A stretch of DNA of 58,640 bases, taken from NCBI GenBank assembly GCA_018241965.1, contig JAFECS010000035.1:1-58640 (forward strand), in the 5' to 3' direction. Of the stretch, positions 17,485-27,718 are shown in pieces. Numbering within the stretch: position 1 is the stretch's first letter; each line of letters starts with the position of its first letter. Below the pieces are notes generated by a model that worked only from the letters and a program-made list of their open reading frames with translations, did not search any database and was not told the origin of the DNA. The position numbers and the translations under genes were made by a program. The stretch is from Pseudomonadota bacterium. GTDB lineage: Bacteria; Pseudomonadota; Gammaproteobacteria; Berkiellales; Berkiellaceae.

Positions 17485-17499
17485 ATGAGATTGATAGTC

Positions 17500-20322
17500 A
17501 TGACAACAGAAAATTACAAAGACACTTTGAATCTACCCAAAACCGATTTTCCGATGAAAGCAAATTTATCACAGCGGGAACCGGAAATATTGGCTAAATG
17601 GCAAGCGTTGGATTTATATCATGTTGCACGAAAAAAGGCGCAAGGGAAAAATAAGTTTATTTTGCATATGGGGCCGCCTTATGCCAATGGTGATATTCAT
17701 ATTGGCCATGCGCTGACCACCATTTTAAAAGATATTATTGTTAAATCTAAAGCGCAAAGTGGTTATGATGCCCCCCTTGTTCCTGGGTGGGATTGTCATG
17801 GATTGCCTATTGAAGTGAATGTTGAGAAAAAAATTGGCGTTGTTAACGATAAAGTGAGTGCCAAAGAGTTTCGCAAAGCATGCCGTGAATATGCGCAAAG
17901 CCAAATAGATTTGCAAAGAGCTTCTTTTATTCGTTTAGGGATTATGGCCGATTGGCAAAACCCTTATATCACCATGGATTTTAAATATCAGGCTAATATT
18001 GTTCGTTCTTTAGGTAAAATTTTAGAAAGAGGCTATTTGCAACCAGGTGCAAAACCGGTGCATTGGTGTGTGAATTGTGGCTCTTCTTTAGCCGAAGCAG
18101 AAGTAGAATATCAAAATAAAACTTCTCCGGCGATAGATGTTTGTTTTAAAGTAAAAGATGTTGGTCACTTTTTGAAGGCCTTGCTTGGTGAAAATACCCA
18201 TGAGCTAAGTCATGTTGCTTTTGTGATTTGGACAACCACCCCGTGGACCTTGCCTGCCAATCAAGCGGTTGCTTTACATCCAGAATTGGCTTACGTATTA
18301 GTCAAAGGTCAGTTTACCCCTGAAGTGGAAGCCATTTGCGTTTTGAAAGATTTATTAGACGATTGCTTAGCGCGATATGGTTGTACTGAGTATGAAGTTG
18401 TTGCGACATTTAAAGGGAAGCAAGTAGAAAATCAATTATTACAGCACCCATTTATTAACAGAACAGTGCCCTTAATTTTAGGGGACCACGTCACAACAGA
18501 TGCTGGTACAGGATGTGTGCATACTGCCCCGGCTCATGGTTTGGATGACTATTTGGTGGGCATGCAATATGGTCTTAAAGTTCAAACCGAGGTTGACAGT
18601 AAAGGCTGCTTTTTTAAAGAAGTCCCTGATGTGGGTGGCTTACATGTTTTTAAAGCCAATGATAAAATTATTGAGTTGCTCAAAGAAAAGCACACGTTAT
18701 TGTACGCTACCACATTATCACACAGCTATCCGCATTGTTGGCGCCATAAAACACCCTTAATATTTCGCGCAACTCCGCAATGGTTTATTAGTATGCAAGC
18801 GCATGAGTTACGTAATAAAACCCTCAAGGCGATTGAACAGGTGAAATGGGTGCCCAATTGGGGGCAATCTAGAATGCAATTAATGATTGAAGGTCGACCT
18901 GACTGGTGTGTTTCTCGGCAACGTACTTGGGGTGTACCTTTGGCTTTAGTGTTGCATCAAGATACCGATAAACTGCATCCTGATATGGTTCAGATTATGG
19001 AACACGTTGCTATGTTAATTGAGAAACATGGTGTTGAAGCTTGGCATGATCTGGATTTAAGCGATTTGCCATTTGACGATATGGCAAGCTATCGCAAATG
19101 TAATGATATTTTAGATGTGTGGTTTGACTCAGGTTCTAGCCATTATGCTGTGCTTAAAGCACGTTCTGATCTGCAATTCCCAGCTGATATTTACCTTGAA
19201 GGATCTGATCAGCATCGAGGCTGGTTCCAAACCTCCTTGTTAAACAGCATGGCAATGCAAGATGTGCCTCCTTATAAAACCGTTTTAACACATGGATTTA
19301 CCGTGGATGCTCAAGGAAGAAAAATGTCTAAGTCTTTAGGCAATGTGGTAGCTCCCGATAAAGTCGTAAAAACCTTGGGGGCAGATATTTTAAGATTGTG
19401 GGTAGCATCCACCGATTATAAGGGTGAAATTCATGTTTCAGATGAAATATTGAATCGTATGAGTGATGCCTATCGACGTATTCGAAACACTATGCGTTAT
19501 TTGCTATCTAATTTGCATGATTTTTCGCCTAAAGATGAGGCGATTTCAGAATTGCTTCCTCTGGACGCTTGGATAGTAGACAGAGCAGCTTTTCTGCAAG
19601 AAGAAATCATTCAGGCTTACGATACCTATCAATTCCATTTGATATATCAAAAGATCCATAATTTTTGCGTGGTTGAATTGGGCAGTTTTTATTTAGATGT
19701 GATTAAAGATACACAATATACAAGCAAACCTAATTCACCAGAGCGTCGCTCATCTCAAACAGCCATGTATCATATTGCGCATGCTTTGACGCGGTGGCTT
19801 GCGCCTATACTCAGTTTTACAGCCGAAGAGATATGGCAATATTTGCCTGGTGACAAAGAAGAATCCGTACATTTGAGTACTTGGTATAAACACTTAACTA
19901 AATTATCAGCAAATAACGAATTCAGCGATACTTTTTGGCAGACTATTATGACGGTGAGAAACCAAGTTAATAAAGCCCTTGAAGGGGAGCGGGTAAAAGG
20001 TGTCATTGGGGCACCATTAGATGCCGAAGTGATTCTCTTTGCCGATGGCACACTCTATCAACAACTCATTAAGCTTGGGGAGAGATTACGATTTATATTA
20101 ATTACTTCTGAAGCGAAAGTGATGAAGTTTAGTGAAAAGCAAAATGCACAAGCGACTGAGATCCCAGAATTGTGGTTAAGCGTAACAAAAAGTGAGCATG
20201 AAAAATGTGTGCGTTGTTGGCACCATCGCGAGGATGTCAATAAGCACAAACTTTATCCTCATATTTGTGGACGTTGTGTTCAAAACATTCAACCAGAGCT
20301 GAGAGAAGGTCTTCATGCATAA
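17500..20322 (+). CDS. ileS: Isoleucyl-tRNA synthetase
   Basis: A class I synthetase charging tRNA-Ile, with an editing domain. The HIGH motif is H67-I-G-H70 (GDIHIGHAL) and the KMSKS loop is at 608-612. The C-terminal zinc site is CVRCW with CGRC. The ATG at 17500 (MTTENYKDTLNLP) aligns with the E. coli start and gives 940 residues (E. coli 938); an ATG five codons upstream lacks a ribosome binding site. The stop overlaps a possible early lspA start. Confidence 0.97.
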   Translation: MTTENYKDTLNLPKTDFPMKANLSQREPEILAKWQALDLYHVARKKAQGKNKFILHMGPPYANGDIHIGHALTTILKDIIVKSKAQSGYDAPLVPGWDCHGLPIEVNVEKKIGVVNDKVSAKEFRKACREYAQSQIDLQRASFIRLGIMADWQNPYITMDFKYQANIVRSLGKILERGYLQPGAKPVHWCVNCGSSLAEAEVEYQNKTSPAIDVCFKVKDVGHFLKALLGENTHELSHVAFVIWTTTPWTLPANQAVALHPELAYVLVKGQFTPEVEAICVLKDLLDDCLARYGCTEYEVVATFKGKQVENQLLQHPFINRTVPLILGDHVTTDAGTGCVHTAPAHGLDDYLVGMQYGLKVQTEVDSKGCFFKEVPDVGGLHVFKANDKIIELLKEKHTLLYATTLSHSYPHCWRHKTPLIFRATPQWFISMQAHELRNKTLKAIEQVKWVPNWGQSRMQLMIEGRPDWCVSRQRTWGVPLALVLHQDTDKLHPDMVQIMEHVAMLIEKHGVEAWHDLDLSDLPFDDMASYRKCNDILDVWFDSGSSHYAVLKARSDLQFPADIYLEGSDQHRGWFQTSLLNSMAMQDVPPYKTVLTHGFTVDAQGRKMSKSLGNVVAPDKVVKTLGADILRLWVASTDYKGEIHVSDEILNRMSDAYRRIRNTMRYLLSNLHDFSPKDEAISELLPLDAWIVDRAAFLQEEIIQAYDTYQFHLIYQKIHNFCVVELGSFYLDVIKDTQYTSKPNSPERRSSQTAMYHIAHALTRWLAPILSFTAEEIWQYLPGDKEESVHLSTWYKHLTKLSANNEFSDTFWQTIMTVRNQVNKALEGERVKGVIGAPLDAEVILFADGTLYQQLIKLGERLRFILITSEAKVMKFSEKQNAQATEIPELWLSVTKSEHEKCVRCWHHREDVNKHKLYPHICGRCVQNIQPELREGLHA

Positions 20323-20338
20323 TATTTCTGAGGCAAAA

Positions 20339-20818
20339 ATGACGACGATAAGTAAGCCAGGCTTAAAATGGCTATGGTTAATTTTTATTTTATTTATATT
20401 GGATCAAGCCAGTAAATGGTGGGTGCTCGCGCATGTAAAGACGGGTGAATTTGTGCAACTTATCCCCAGCTTTAATTTGACCATGGCACATAACTCTGGC
20501 ATTGCCTTTAGTTTGTTTTCACAAAAATCTTCTTGGGGTCAAGTCGCGTTAATTCTCTTTATTATTTTAATTTGTAGCTTTATAGCGGGCATGTTACTCA
20601 ATACCAAACTACAAGAAAAATGGAATGGGATCTCCTTAAGCTTGATACTAGGCGGCGCATTAGGGAACTTATGCGACAGAATATGGCACGGTTATGTCAT
20701 CGATTTTATTGATTTTTATGTTAATAATTGGCACTGGTATACGTTTAATTTAGCAGATGCCTTTATTACTGTTGGTGCTATCATGATGACAAAGACAATT
20801 TTATTCCCTAAAGAATAA
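20339..20818 (+). CDS. lspA: Prolipoprotein signal peptidase (signal peptidase II)
   Basis: An inner-membrane aspartyl protease that removes signal peptides from lipid-modified prolipoproteins. Four membrane helices are visible. The catalytic aspartates are D122 ([10 protein letters not shown]) and D140 (FNLADAF), and the NSGIAFS block is conserved. The ATG at 20339 follows TGAGG and gives 159 residues (E. coli 164); an ATG at 20315 overlapping ileS is the alternative. Confidence 0.95.
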   Translation: MTTISKPGLKWLWLIFILFILDQASKWWVLAHVKTGEFVQLIPSFNLTMAHNSGIAFSLFSQKSSWGQVALILFIILICSFIAGMLLNTKLQEKWNGISLSLILGGALGNLCDRIWHGYVIDFIDFYVNNWHWYTFNLADAFITVGAIMMTKTILFPKE

Positions 20819-20831
20819 TTTAGAGGGTGTG

Positions 20832-21827
20832 ATGTTAGAACAAAACCCAATCACTGTTTATCTTGCTAATCCGCGTGGATTTTGTGCAGGTGTAGAGCGA
20901 GCCATTGATATTGTGGAGGCAGCCTTAGAAAAATTTGGTGCGCCTATCTATGTTCGCCATGAGGTAGTGCATAACCGTTTTGTGGTCGATAGTTTAAAGG
21001 CCAGAGGGGCTGTGTTTGTTGATGAATTAAGCGACATTCCAGATGGGAGCACGGTGATTTTTAGTGCCCATGGGGTTTCTCAACAAGTGCGAGAGGAAGC
21101 TGCTAGCAGAAATTTCACGGTTGTATTAGATGCAACTTGCCCCTTGGTCACCAAAGTACATATGGAAGTGGCAAGACAAAGCAAAAAAGGGCATGAGTGT
21201 ATTTTGATTGGACATGCGGGACATGCTGAAGTAGAAGGCACTTTGGGTCAATATAAAAATCCAGAAGGTGGCATTTACTTAGTCGAAGATTTAGAAGATG
21301 TCGAAAACTTAACGGTGAAAGATCCCGAAAATCTTTGCTTTGTAACCCAAACCACTTTATCCGTGGATGAAACCATCCGGATTATTGATGCCTTAAAAAA
21401 GAAATTTGAGCATATCAAAGGTCCAAGGCGTGATGATATTTGCTATGCCACGCAAAATCGTCAAGATGCAGTCAAGATTTTAGCGCAAAAATGCAATGTG
21501 GTGTTGGTGGTCGGTTCAGTCAATAGTTCCAATTCAAACCGTTTGCGTGAATTATCAGAAAATTTAGGCACTCCAGCCTATTTACTCGATAAGCCCGAAC
21601 AAATTGATTGGCAGTGGTTTAAAGGTGCCAAAGCTATTGGTATTACAGCAGGTGCTTCTGCTCCTGATATTCTAGTTAAACAAGTCATTAAGACCTTAGA
21701 AGATAATTTACCCGTCTGTGAAATCAAAGAAGTCACTGGGATTGAAGAAAACATGTCATTCTCCATGCCCAAAGAATTGCGCGAAGTAAAAATCGTCAAT
21801 TATTTTAAAGAACCCACTAGCCCATAG
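20832..21827 (+). CDS. ispH: 4-hydroxy-3-methylbut-2-enyl diphosphate reductase
   Basis: The last step of the MEP isoprenoid pathway, using an iron-sulphur cluster held by three cysteines, seen in RGFCAGV (C18), DATCPLV and [10 protein letters not shown]. The substrate-binding NSSNSNRL motif is present. It has 331 residues (E. coli 316). The start is the ATG at 20832 behind TAGAGGG; an adjacent GTG at 20829 is possible. It converges with pilE. Confidence 0.96.
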   Translation: MLEQNPITVYLANPRGFCAGVERAIDIVEAALEKFGAPIYVRHEVVHNRFVVDSLKARGAVFVDELSDIPDGSTVIFSAHGVSQQVREEAASRNFTVVLDATCPLVTKVHMEVARQSKKGHECILIGHAGHAEVEGTLGQYKNPEGGIYLVEDLEDVENLTVKDPENLCFVTQTTLSVDETIRIIDALKKKFEHIKGPRRDDICYATQNRQDAVKILAQKCNVVLVVGSVNSSNSNRLRELSENLGTPAYLLDKPEQIDWQWFKGAKAIGITAGASAPDILVKQVIKTLEDNLPVCEIKEVTGIEENMSFSMPKELREVKIVNYFKEPTSP

Positions 21828-21831
21828 AGTA

Positions 21832-21849
21832 TGGGATTTTTTAATCCCA
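21832..21849. terminator. Shared terminator between convergent ispH and pilE
   Basis: TGGGATT, loop TTTT, AATCCCA: a 7-bp stem with adjacent T/A runs. Its right arm includes the last codons and stop of pilE. Confidence 0.5.
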
Positions 21850-22236
21850 ACACGTTGATGGATTAGGCCCTTTCACATTGGTATTAGTGATGGTCAAAGC
21901 CCCGCAAGTTGTATCTGCTGTTTGTGCACCGGCTGGTGTTGCGGTTAACGTAAAACCGGTTGCAGAAGCAGCACTCACCGCGACGGTATAATAACCTTGC
22001 TGGGAAGCACTGGTGACGCCTAAGGCGGTGGGTGTGGCACCCACATAGGTATTATTCTCTGTAAAGTAATGCTCCATTAATGCCGACAGGTTCAACAGCG
22101 CTGCTTGTCCATCAGAACGTCTGGTTGCTATCATATGATCGGTATAAGCAGGGTAGGCAATGGCAGCAAGAATGCCTACGATGACAAGTACAATCATCAG
22201 CTCTATTAAGTTAAAACCTTTTATGCGTTTATCCAT
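21841..22236 (-). CDS. pilE: Type IV minor pilin PilE
   Basis: A 131-residue type IV prepilin. The short basic leader MDKRIKG is followed by FNLIELMIVLVIVGILAAIAYPAY, with cleavage expected after Gly and the Glu at mature position 5. The C-terminal part has a cysteine pair (TTCGAL and STCWD), likely the disulphide-bonded D-region. The start at 22236 has GAGGTT upstream. It is the last gene of the minor-pilin operon, as in Pseudomonas, and helps prime pilus assembly. Confidence 0.88.
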   Translation of the reverse strand: MDKRIKGFNLIELMIVLVIVGILAAIAYPAYTDHMIATRRSDGQAALLNLSALMEHYFTENNTYVGATPTALGVTSASQQGYYTVAVSAASATGFTLTATPAGAQTADTTCGALTITNTNVKGPNPSTCWD

Positions 22237-22249
22237 AGTAACCTCAACT

Positions 22250-23032
22250 TTACTCATGATGTTCTTGCGAGAAGCCAGTCATTGGCAAGGTAGTGGTATA
22301 TACTTTACGAACATAATTGTCTTTATAAGGCCCAAGCTCTACATCTTGTAAAGTATAATACTTCGAATCCAACATCAAGTTAGCTTTTTCTGGTGTTCTT
22401 AATAATAAACTTAATTTGATATTGATAACACGCGCCAAAGAAAGTCCCGGATAATCAGCAGCTACATAACGGTTTACGCTACCATCATTATCGGTATCTT
22501 CTCCGTAGCGTATGCGCATGGCTTCGACTCCTTCAATAATAACATCTTTTTGTCCGGTATTTGGGATTTTATCTTTGATATTCGCGCAGGCTAATTCATG
22601 ATTTTCGGTCACGTAGAAGAGTGTATCAACCATTTGACCCTGTTGCCCAGTAGTTGCCATACAGCTAAACATATTACTTTTTGTAATCGGATAAGTAATT
22701 GTGAGGGTGTCGGAGTTATTTACGTTTGCGCTTGTCCCTGCCACAATTTTAGCATCTGCAGGAATAAATTGTATAAAATCTTGCAAGGGTTCTTGGTGTT
22801 GCGTAACACCAGAGACTCTAAAATCTGGCGCATGATTATTTTTAGCAAAACCCAAATGATTTCTTCGTTGTAATTGGGTTAAGTTATTTTCAACTTGGAA
22901 TGCTTTAGATTGATTAAGCATGACATAAACAAAACCAATTGTTAAAATCATGATGATAATAATACTGACAATGATCTCAAGTAGACCAAAACCGCGTATA
23001 TATTTTTTTGCGATGCTACCTCTTGATATCAT
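22250..23032 (-). CDS. Second PilW-like prepilin-type protein
   Basis: About 260 residues with a prepilin-type N-terminus: IRGFGLLEIIVSIIIIMILT, cleavage after Gly. The C-terminal half contains MRIRYGEDTDNDGSVNRYV and RVINIKLSLLLRT, segments also found in the PilW of this cluster (ILYGEDLNGDFSPDRYV, VVAVRISMLLRS). It is therefore a diverged PilW paralogue placed between pilY2 and pilE, a position with no pilin gene in the P. aeruginosa cluster. The ATG at 23032 is preferred over a GTG at 23044. It overlaps pilY2 by 17 bp. Confidence 0.8.
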   Translation of the reverse strand: MISRGSIAKKYIRGFGLLEIIVSIIIIMILTIGFVYVMLNQSKAFQVENNLTQLQRRNHLGFAKNNHAPDFRVSGVTQHQEPLQDFIQFIPADAKIVAGTSANVNNSDTLTITYPITKSNMFSCMATTGQQGQMVDTLFYVTENHELACANIKDKIPNTGQKDVIIEGVEAMRIRYGEDTDNDGSVNRYVAADYPGLSLARVINIKLSLLLRTPEKANLMLDSKYYTLQDVELGPYKDNYVRKVYTTTLPMTGFSQEHHE

Positions 23033-23378
23033 CTTTATAACCACTCAATATTCTAACTTTTGTAATTACCTGATCGGGCAAAGGAGAATTTGTTGCTTTG
23101 TCTAGTGGTTGTGGCGCTAAACTAAAAACGATTTGTTCGCCGGGCATAAGTGCTAATTGATTCAGCAACTGATTCTCATTAGAAAGAACAATTATTCCAT
23201 CAACTAAGCCATATACTTGATTGCCAACTTCAATAGTTTTGTTTTGAATGTCCACAGCTTTAATAGTTCCAGTTTCGTATAGCCCTTTTAGTTCATCATT
23301 GTTTACAGCTAGTACAGTAAGCGAAAGGCAAAGTGAGACAACACCTATAGTTGTAGAGTAAATAATATTATTTTTCAT
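23016..23378 (-). CDS. pilY2: PilY2-like small exported protein
   Basis: A 120-residue protein with a signal peptide (cleavage near VLAVNN) and a small domain with alternating short hydrophobic strands (GTIKAVDIQNKTIEVGNQVY). The position directly after pilY1, the size (P. aeruginosa PilY2 about 115) and the strand pattern support PilY2. A strong ribosome binding site GGAGGG precedes the ATG. Its exact role in fimbrial biogenesis is not settled. Confidence 0.7.
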   Translation of the reverse strand: MKNNIIYSTTIGVVSLCLSLTVLAVNNDELKGLYETGTIKAVDIQNKTIEVGNQVYGLVDGIIVLSNENQLLNQLALMPGEQIVFSLAPQPLDKATNSPLPDQVITKVRILSGYKDDIKR

Positions 23379-23390
23379 TTTACCCTCCGC

Positions 23391-26300
23391 TTAATAAAGT
23401 TGTCGCCAGTTTTGTCTGCCCGCAGGGCCGGCAGCAGGATTCTCATTCACCGTACCTAAGCCTTGTGAACCGCTTAATACTTTGGTTTCTGTTTGCTTAT
23501 CTGGCGATAAAAACACCGCCGGGGTGCCCGTCATCCCCACAGCTGATTGTACACCAGCCGCAGCTTGATTATAGCGATGACCGGAAATAGTCACTTGCAC
23601 ATAATCTGCTGTTGAGAATGTGCCATCATTGTTAACATCAAATGGTGTGGCAGCAGGTGTACCGCCATTGGCAGCGCTTAGCTCCATAAGCCAACTGGAA
23701 CCACCGGGTACACACACTGTTGTTGAAGGAATAAGGGTAGAAAAGATCACATTATCATTGCGCAAAAGGGGTTGGGAAATAACACGCTCACCGTTATTTG
23801 AACTGGCAGTGCTTTCAATCAAATTCATGTACCAACCCATATTCGATGACCAATTAACAGGGTTATTGCTAACGATTCTATAATTCCCATTTGTTCCCGT
23901 TGCTTCGCCAATAATCGTTTGTTGTAGTAATTGACTTTTTGTTACTGTAGTCGGGGAGCCAAGCTTATCCCAAATGGCATAGAATGTTTGGGTGGTTTGT
24001 CCTGAGGTACTGTTATCAGAGGTTTGCAAAAATTGTCCTGTGCCAAAGTAAACAATAACACCATAACTAATACCATTGGGATGAGCCCCAACAATGGGCT
24101 GTGCCGTGATAGGTTGATCACCGGCGCTTGCATTCGATGCTGTGAACAAAATACTGGCATTACTTGACCAATTCGCTGGATTTTTGCTGGTAAGATCAAA
24201 TTTCCACATATTGCCTTGTAAATCGCCAGCATAGACATAATCAACAGTAAAGTCACCACTGGTGTCAGCAAGATAGGGTGCACTCAATCCATTAGGGGCG
24301 GCGACGGTACCACTTCCAACAGGAATTTTGTAATAATTGGTGTTGAGGATCCAAGTACCATTAAATAAAGCAGGTATCAGGATAAAAAGCGCTGCTTTAC
24401 CATTAGTGCTAGCATAGCCATCTGCTTGTGAATTATTATAACCATTTCCAAAAATTACGGCCCATTGGCTTTGCGTAGAAGAGGTCCACACTTTTCCGAC
24501 AGATACATTACCTTCAACATATCCCAGATCAGGATCATCTTGATCTGTAAATTCCCACAAATACAAACTGCTGGCATTCGTTTCAGTAAAATTAGCCGGG
24601 TTGGTGATATCGATGGCATAGATCCCTTGGCCACCATTTCTTAAGTACCCAGTTAATATAGTATGCCATGCACTGCCAAAATACATATCAGCTTCAGTCG
24701 GAGATCCATCGACAAAGAAGTTGTGAGTGTAATTGGTTAAACTCAAATTGGGTAAATTTTGATAAATTTGTCTGACCCCGGGAATATAAGCTAATGTCTC
24801 AGTACCATTACTTGCATTAAAAGCATGTAGCATGCCATCGTTGCCTCCAACGTATACCATAGGGGCACGATTTGCATAAGTACTCTTAAAAGTCGAATAA
24901 GGGCTTGCTTCTATACTGTCAGGATAGTTTCTATAGGGAGCAGGCACATATATCGGACTTGAATCGATAATATCGCCAAGCAACGTTGCACGATTCCTAA
25001 ATCCATAAGTGCCGCCATTTTGCACTTCTTGGGTACGATTACCCCGTAAATAATCTAACAAAGCTTGGCCATAATTTTGATTAGCGGTAATTTGCGTACT
25101 GGTGGTGGTATTTGCTGTATATGGCGCATTCGCTAGAAAATTCGCCATATTGGTAGGCAAACTGCCGCTCACTTTATAGGAAGCATAGTTGCTTGGCCAG
25201 CGAAAGGGAACACCGTTGTTTGCGCCTGTCCAATTACGTGTGATCACAACGCGATTACTGGGATTAGGTGTGGCGTTTCTACCAACAGGGTTTAAACACG
25301 GTCCGCCGGTGAGCATGCAGTTAGCACTCCACAACGGCGTGGTGTTTAGCACACCGTTGGTACTTAAAGAATATGCTTCAACATCGCCGTTGGTGCCGTT
25401 CACCGTTGCTTGATAGACTGCTGAAGAAGTATTAAGCACAGTAGAATTTTGCGCCACACTGGAATAGGAAGCATTACGTAAGGCAATATTAGCTAAAATA
25501 GCACTTAACGATTTAGCAGCAGAGGTAGGACTTTGAGCGGCGACGTAATTCCCTTTACTGTTAAAGGCAGCATGCCACAGATCATCAGCTTTTGCGCTTT
25601 CAGTTAAAAAGGGGTTACCCCAGTTTCCATTAATGGCCAAAGGCGGATTTGGCCAACCATTTGAACCAGCGGTTAAATTACCCAACACACCAAAGCCAAC
25701 CGTAAAAGAAACCATATGTAACCAGGTAGCAGGATCCCAAACATTGGGAATAACTTGATTCGCAGTCCACGAGGGTTGCAGATTATTAATGTAATAAAAA
25801 TAAGCAACATCCGCTAAAGTTTGGCTCACGCCATCGCCATCATTATCGGCTATTCCACTGGGCAAAGAATCGCCGGTATACCAATAGCCATCTGTCATCA
25901 AGATGGCATAATTTTGTTGGCAAGCCGCGGTAATGGGGTTAGTCTTACCCGATAGTTTATTTTGATAATACTGACCAATGCGTGCCAAACCAGAGCGGCT
26001 GGGAGTACCTTGTGCTTGCCATTGGTAATTTAATATTGTACTTAAAATGGTATTGATATACGGCGTAAAATTAGTGGTGCCCGCAGGAGGTACAGAGATA
26101 AAAAAGTCATTATTGATAGTGTTAATTCCATAATTAAAATAGGGATATTGATTCATAATGTACGCAATAGTGCCTCTGGCTGCCATTGAACGTCGGCGAG
26201 CGTACTGATACCAATTGGCTGCATTTTGTTGTGCTTGTGAAAGTGTCAGGCATCCGGCATCCCCTTGTGCGGTCCATGATAAACCACCACTGACAATATT

Positions 26301-27173
26301 CCTGACTAATGAATTAGAACCTAGAACATCATAGCAACCACCATCGGTAATGGTTGTTTGTAAAGTTGTTGTTGGGTTTAATCCGGCAGCGGTAGGAGCA
26401 TAAGTCGTTAAATACACTTGCGCATTAGCGGCATTTAGCACCACTGTAACATGCGAATCCCAGAGATCAACTTGACTATTTGCACCGCTGGTGACATTCA
26501 CCGAAGCCGCACGCAGTGGTCTTGTGCCAGAATAGCCTTTATCGTCTATCCAAACTTCGTATTTAAACCCTGCCATATTGCGGGAATTGGTATAACCTGG
26601 CATGCCAGATACAGGGTAATCCAACGCGCTGGAAAAATTAGCGTTGGCACAAGCTGTGCCTGAACTGCAATTAGCAATCCAAGGGACATACTGTGTGCCA
26701 GGATTATAAAACATATAATTTTGACTTGCGCTAAAAAAGCGCCAATCAGCATTACCAGCAGCAGGACAAGCTTCAATTGCATTTAAACCAACTGTAGAGG
26801 AAATATACCCGCAACCTGTAGGGTTATAGGCAAGATATACGTTAGTATTGTTATTATAGATATAACCGAAATTTAAATATTTTCCGTTAGCATAACTCGG
26901 TAAACCCGGATCTCCCGTCCACTGACTGCCACACACTGTTGAGCTTGAATAGCTACCGGTGAAGTTGGGATCATAGGCACAACCTTCCCACGCTAATCTG
27001 CCTAAATATTCCCAGTCCATTGAGCCTGAATCATCTAAATCAAACATAATATTGGGAGGTATTGGCGTGGTAAGACTGACTGGTGATTGCGGTAAATTAA
27101 GCATACCGCATAGGCCTAGTGGAGAAGTCATTCCTGATATACAGCTTAGTATGATCAGATAAGAGCGTTTCAT
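23391..27173 (-). CDS. pilY1: Type IV pilus tip adhesin/biogenesis factor PilY1
   Basis: A 1260-residue exported protein. The N-terminal region carries a von Willebrand A-type MIDAS (D47-x-S49-x-S51 in DLDDSGSMD). The C-terminal part is a beta-propeller with the calcium-loop-containing signature around 966-975 followed by DYVYAGDLQGNMWKFDL. Further Asp/Asn-rich loops lie at about 440 (DNDGDG) and 1177 (DVNNDG). The protein ends AGRQNWRQLY, the usual PilY1 ending. A ribosome binding site AGGTGG precedes the ATG. PilY1 acts at the pilus tip in adhesion, mechanosensing and control of retraction. Confidence 0.94.
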   Translation of the reverse strand: MKRSYLIILSCISGMTSPLGLCGMLNLPQSPVSLTTPIPPNIMFDLDDSGSMDWEYLGRLAWEGCAYDPNFTGSYSSSTVCGSQWTGDPGLPSYANGKYLNFGYIYNNNTNVYLAYNPTGCGYISSTVGLNAIEACPAAGNADWRFFSASQNYMFYNPGTQYVPWIANCSSGTACANANFSSALDYPVSGMPGYTNSRNMAGFKYEVWIDDKGYSGTRPLRAASVNVTSGANSQVDLWDSHVTVVLNAANAQVYLTTYAPTAAGLNPTTTLQTTITDGGCYDVLGSNSLVRNIVSGGLSWTAQGDAGCLTLSQAQQNAANWYQYARRRSMAARGTIAYIMNQYPYFNYGINTINNDFFISVPPAGTTNFTPYINTILSTILNYQWQAQGTPSRSGLARIGQYYQNKLSGKTNPITAACQQNYAILMTDGYWYTGDSLPSGIADNDGDGVSQTLADVAYFYYINNLQPSWTANQVIPNVWDPATWLHMVSFTVGFGVLGNLTAGSNGWPNPPLAINGNWGNPFLTESAKADDLWHAAFNSKGNYVAAQSPTSAAKSLSAILANIALRNASYSSVAQNSTVLNTSSAVYQATVNGTNGDVEAYSLSTNGVLNTTPLWSANCMLTGGPCLNPVGRNATPNPSNRVVITRNWTGANNGVPFRWPSNYASYKVSGSLPTNMANFLANAPYTANTTTSTQITANQNYGQALLDYLRGNRTQEVQNGGTYGFRNRATLLGDIIDSSPIYVPAPYRNYPDSIEASPYSTFKSTYANRAPMVYVGGNDGMLHAFNASNGTETLAYIPGVRQIYQNLPNLSLTNYTHNFFVDGSPTEADMYFGSAWHTILTGYLRNGGQGIYAIDITNPANFTETNASSLYLWEFTDQDDPDLGYVEGNVSVGKVWTSSTQSQWAVIFGNGYNNSQADGYASTNGKAALFILIPALFNGTWILNTNYYKIPVGSGTVAAPNGLSAPYLADTSGDFTVDYVYAGDLQGNMWKFDLTSKNPANWSSNASILFTASNASAGDQPITAQPIVGAHPNGISYGVIVYFGTGQFLQTSDNSTSGQTTQTFYAIWDKLGSPTTVTKSQLLQQTIIGEATGTNGNYRIVSNNPVNWSSNMGWYMNLIESTASSNNGERVISQPLLRNDNVIFSTLIPSTTVCVPGGSSWLMELSAANGGTPAATPFDVNNDGTFSTADYVQVTISGHRYNQAAAGVQSAVGMTGTPAVFLSPDKQTETKVLSGSQGLGTVNENPAAGPAGRQNWRQLY

Positions 27174-27181
27174 AAGTCCAC

Positions 27182-27709
27182 CTAATTAAATTGAGTTGCG
27201 AACATCGACTGTACAACAGCGCGCGATGTTGTTGTGGCCCCAGTACCTAATGCAGTGATCCTGTAGTAATAATATCCTTGTCCCTTACTTAAGGCGTCCG
27301 GCGATAATTGATAAGGAACAAATGCATATTGCTCAATGATGTAATAAGGCTGCGTAGCAACTCCACCAATAGTGCTAGAATAAGGTATGGCATTGGTTTG
27401 CCACCAACTGGTAGATTGCGTCCAAAAATTGGAAAAAGTGTTATAGGTCCATACTTTGCACGGACTTGATGAGCAGGTAGAGACTGGAACAGGTGTTGTC
27501 CCTTGATTTTGCACCCAACTTTCACCATCGCCTAGTGCAGATTCAGCAGCTTCGAAGGCTGTAGAATAATCGCGAAAATTTTGCGTCATTTTTTCTGTTA
27601 ATGCCGTTGAGCTCATGGAGGTAATGCCAATCAGCGTAAGCACTAACAGGAAAATAAGCCCAGTGATGAGCACAACGCCTTGTTGATTTTTAACCCTATG
27701 TTTTAACAT
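27182..27709 (-). CDS. pilX: Type IV pilus minor pilin PilX
   Basis: A 175-residue protein with the PilX N-terminal domain: QQGVVLITGLIFLLVLTLIG followed by STALTEKMTQNFRD and AFEAAESAL. The glutamate at position 5 of most pilins is absent, as is usual for PilX. A ribosome binding site AAGGT lies 6 nt before the ATG. It sits between pilW and pilY1 as in Pseudomonas. Confidence 0.88.
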   Translation of the reverse strand: MLKHRVKNQQGVVLITGLIFLLVLTLIGITSMSSTALTEKMTQNFRDYSTAFEAAESALGDGESWVQNQGTTPVPVSTCSSSPCKVWTYNTFSNFWTQSTSWWQTNAIPYSSTIGGVATQPYYIIEQYAFVPYQLSPDALSKGQGYYYYRITALGTGATTTSRAVVQSMFATQFN

Positions 27710-27718
27710 ATGATTACC

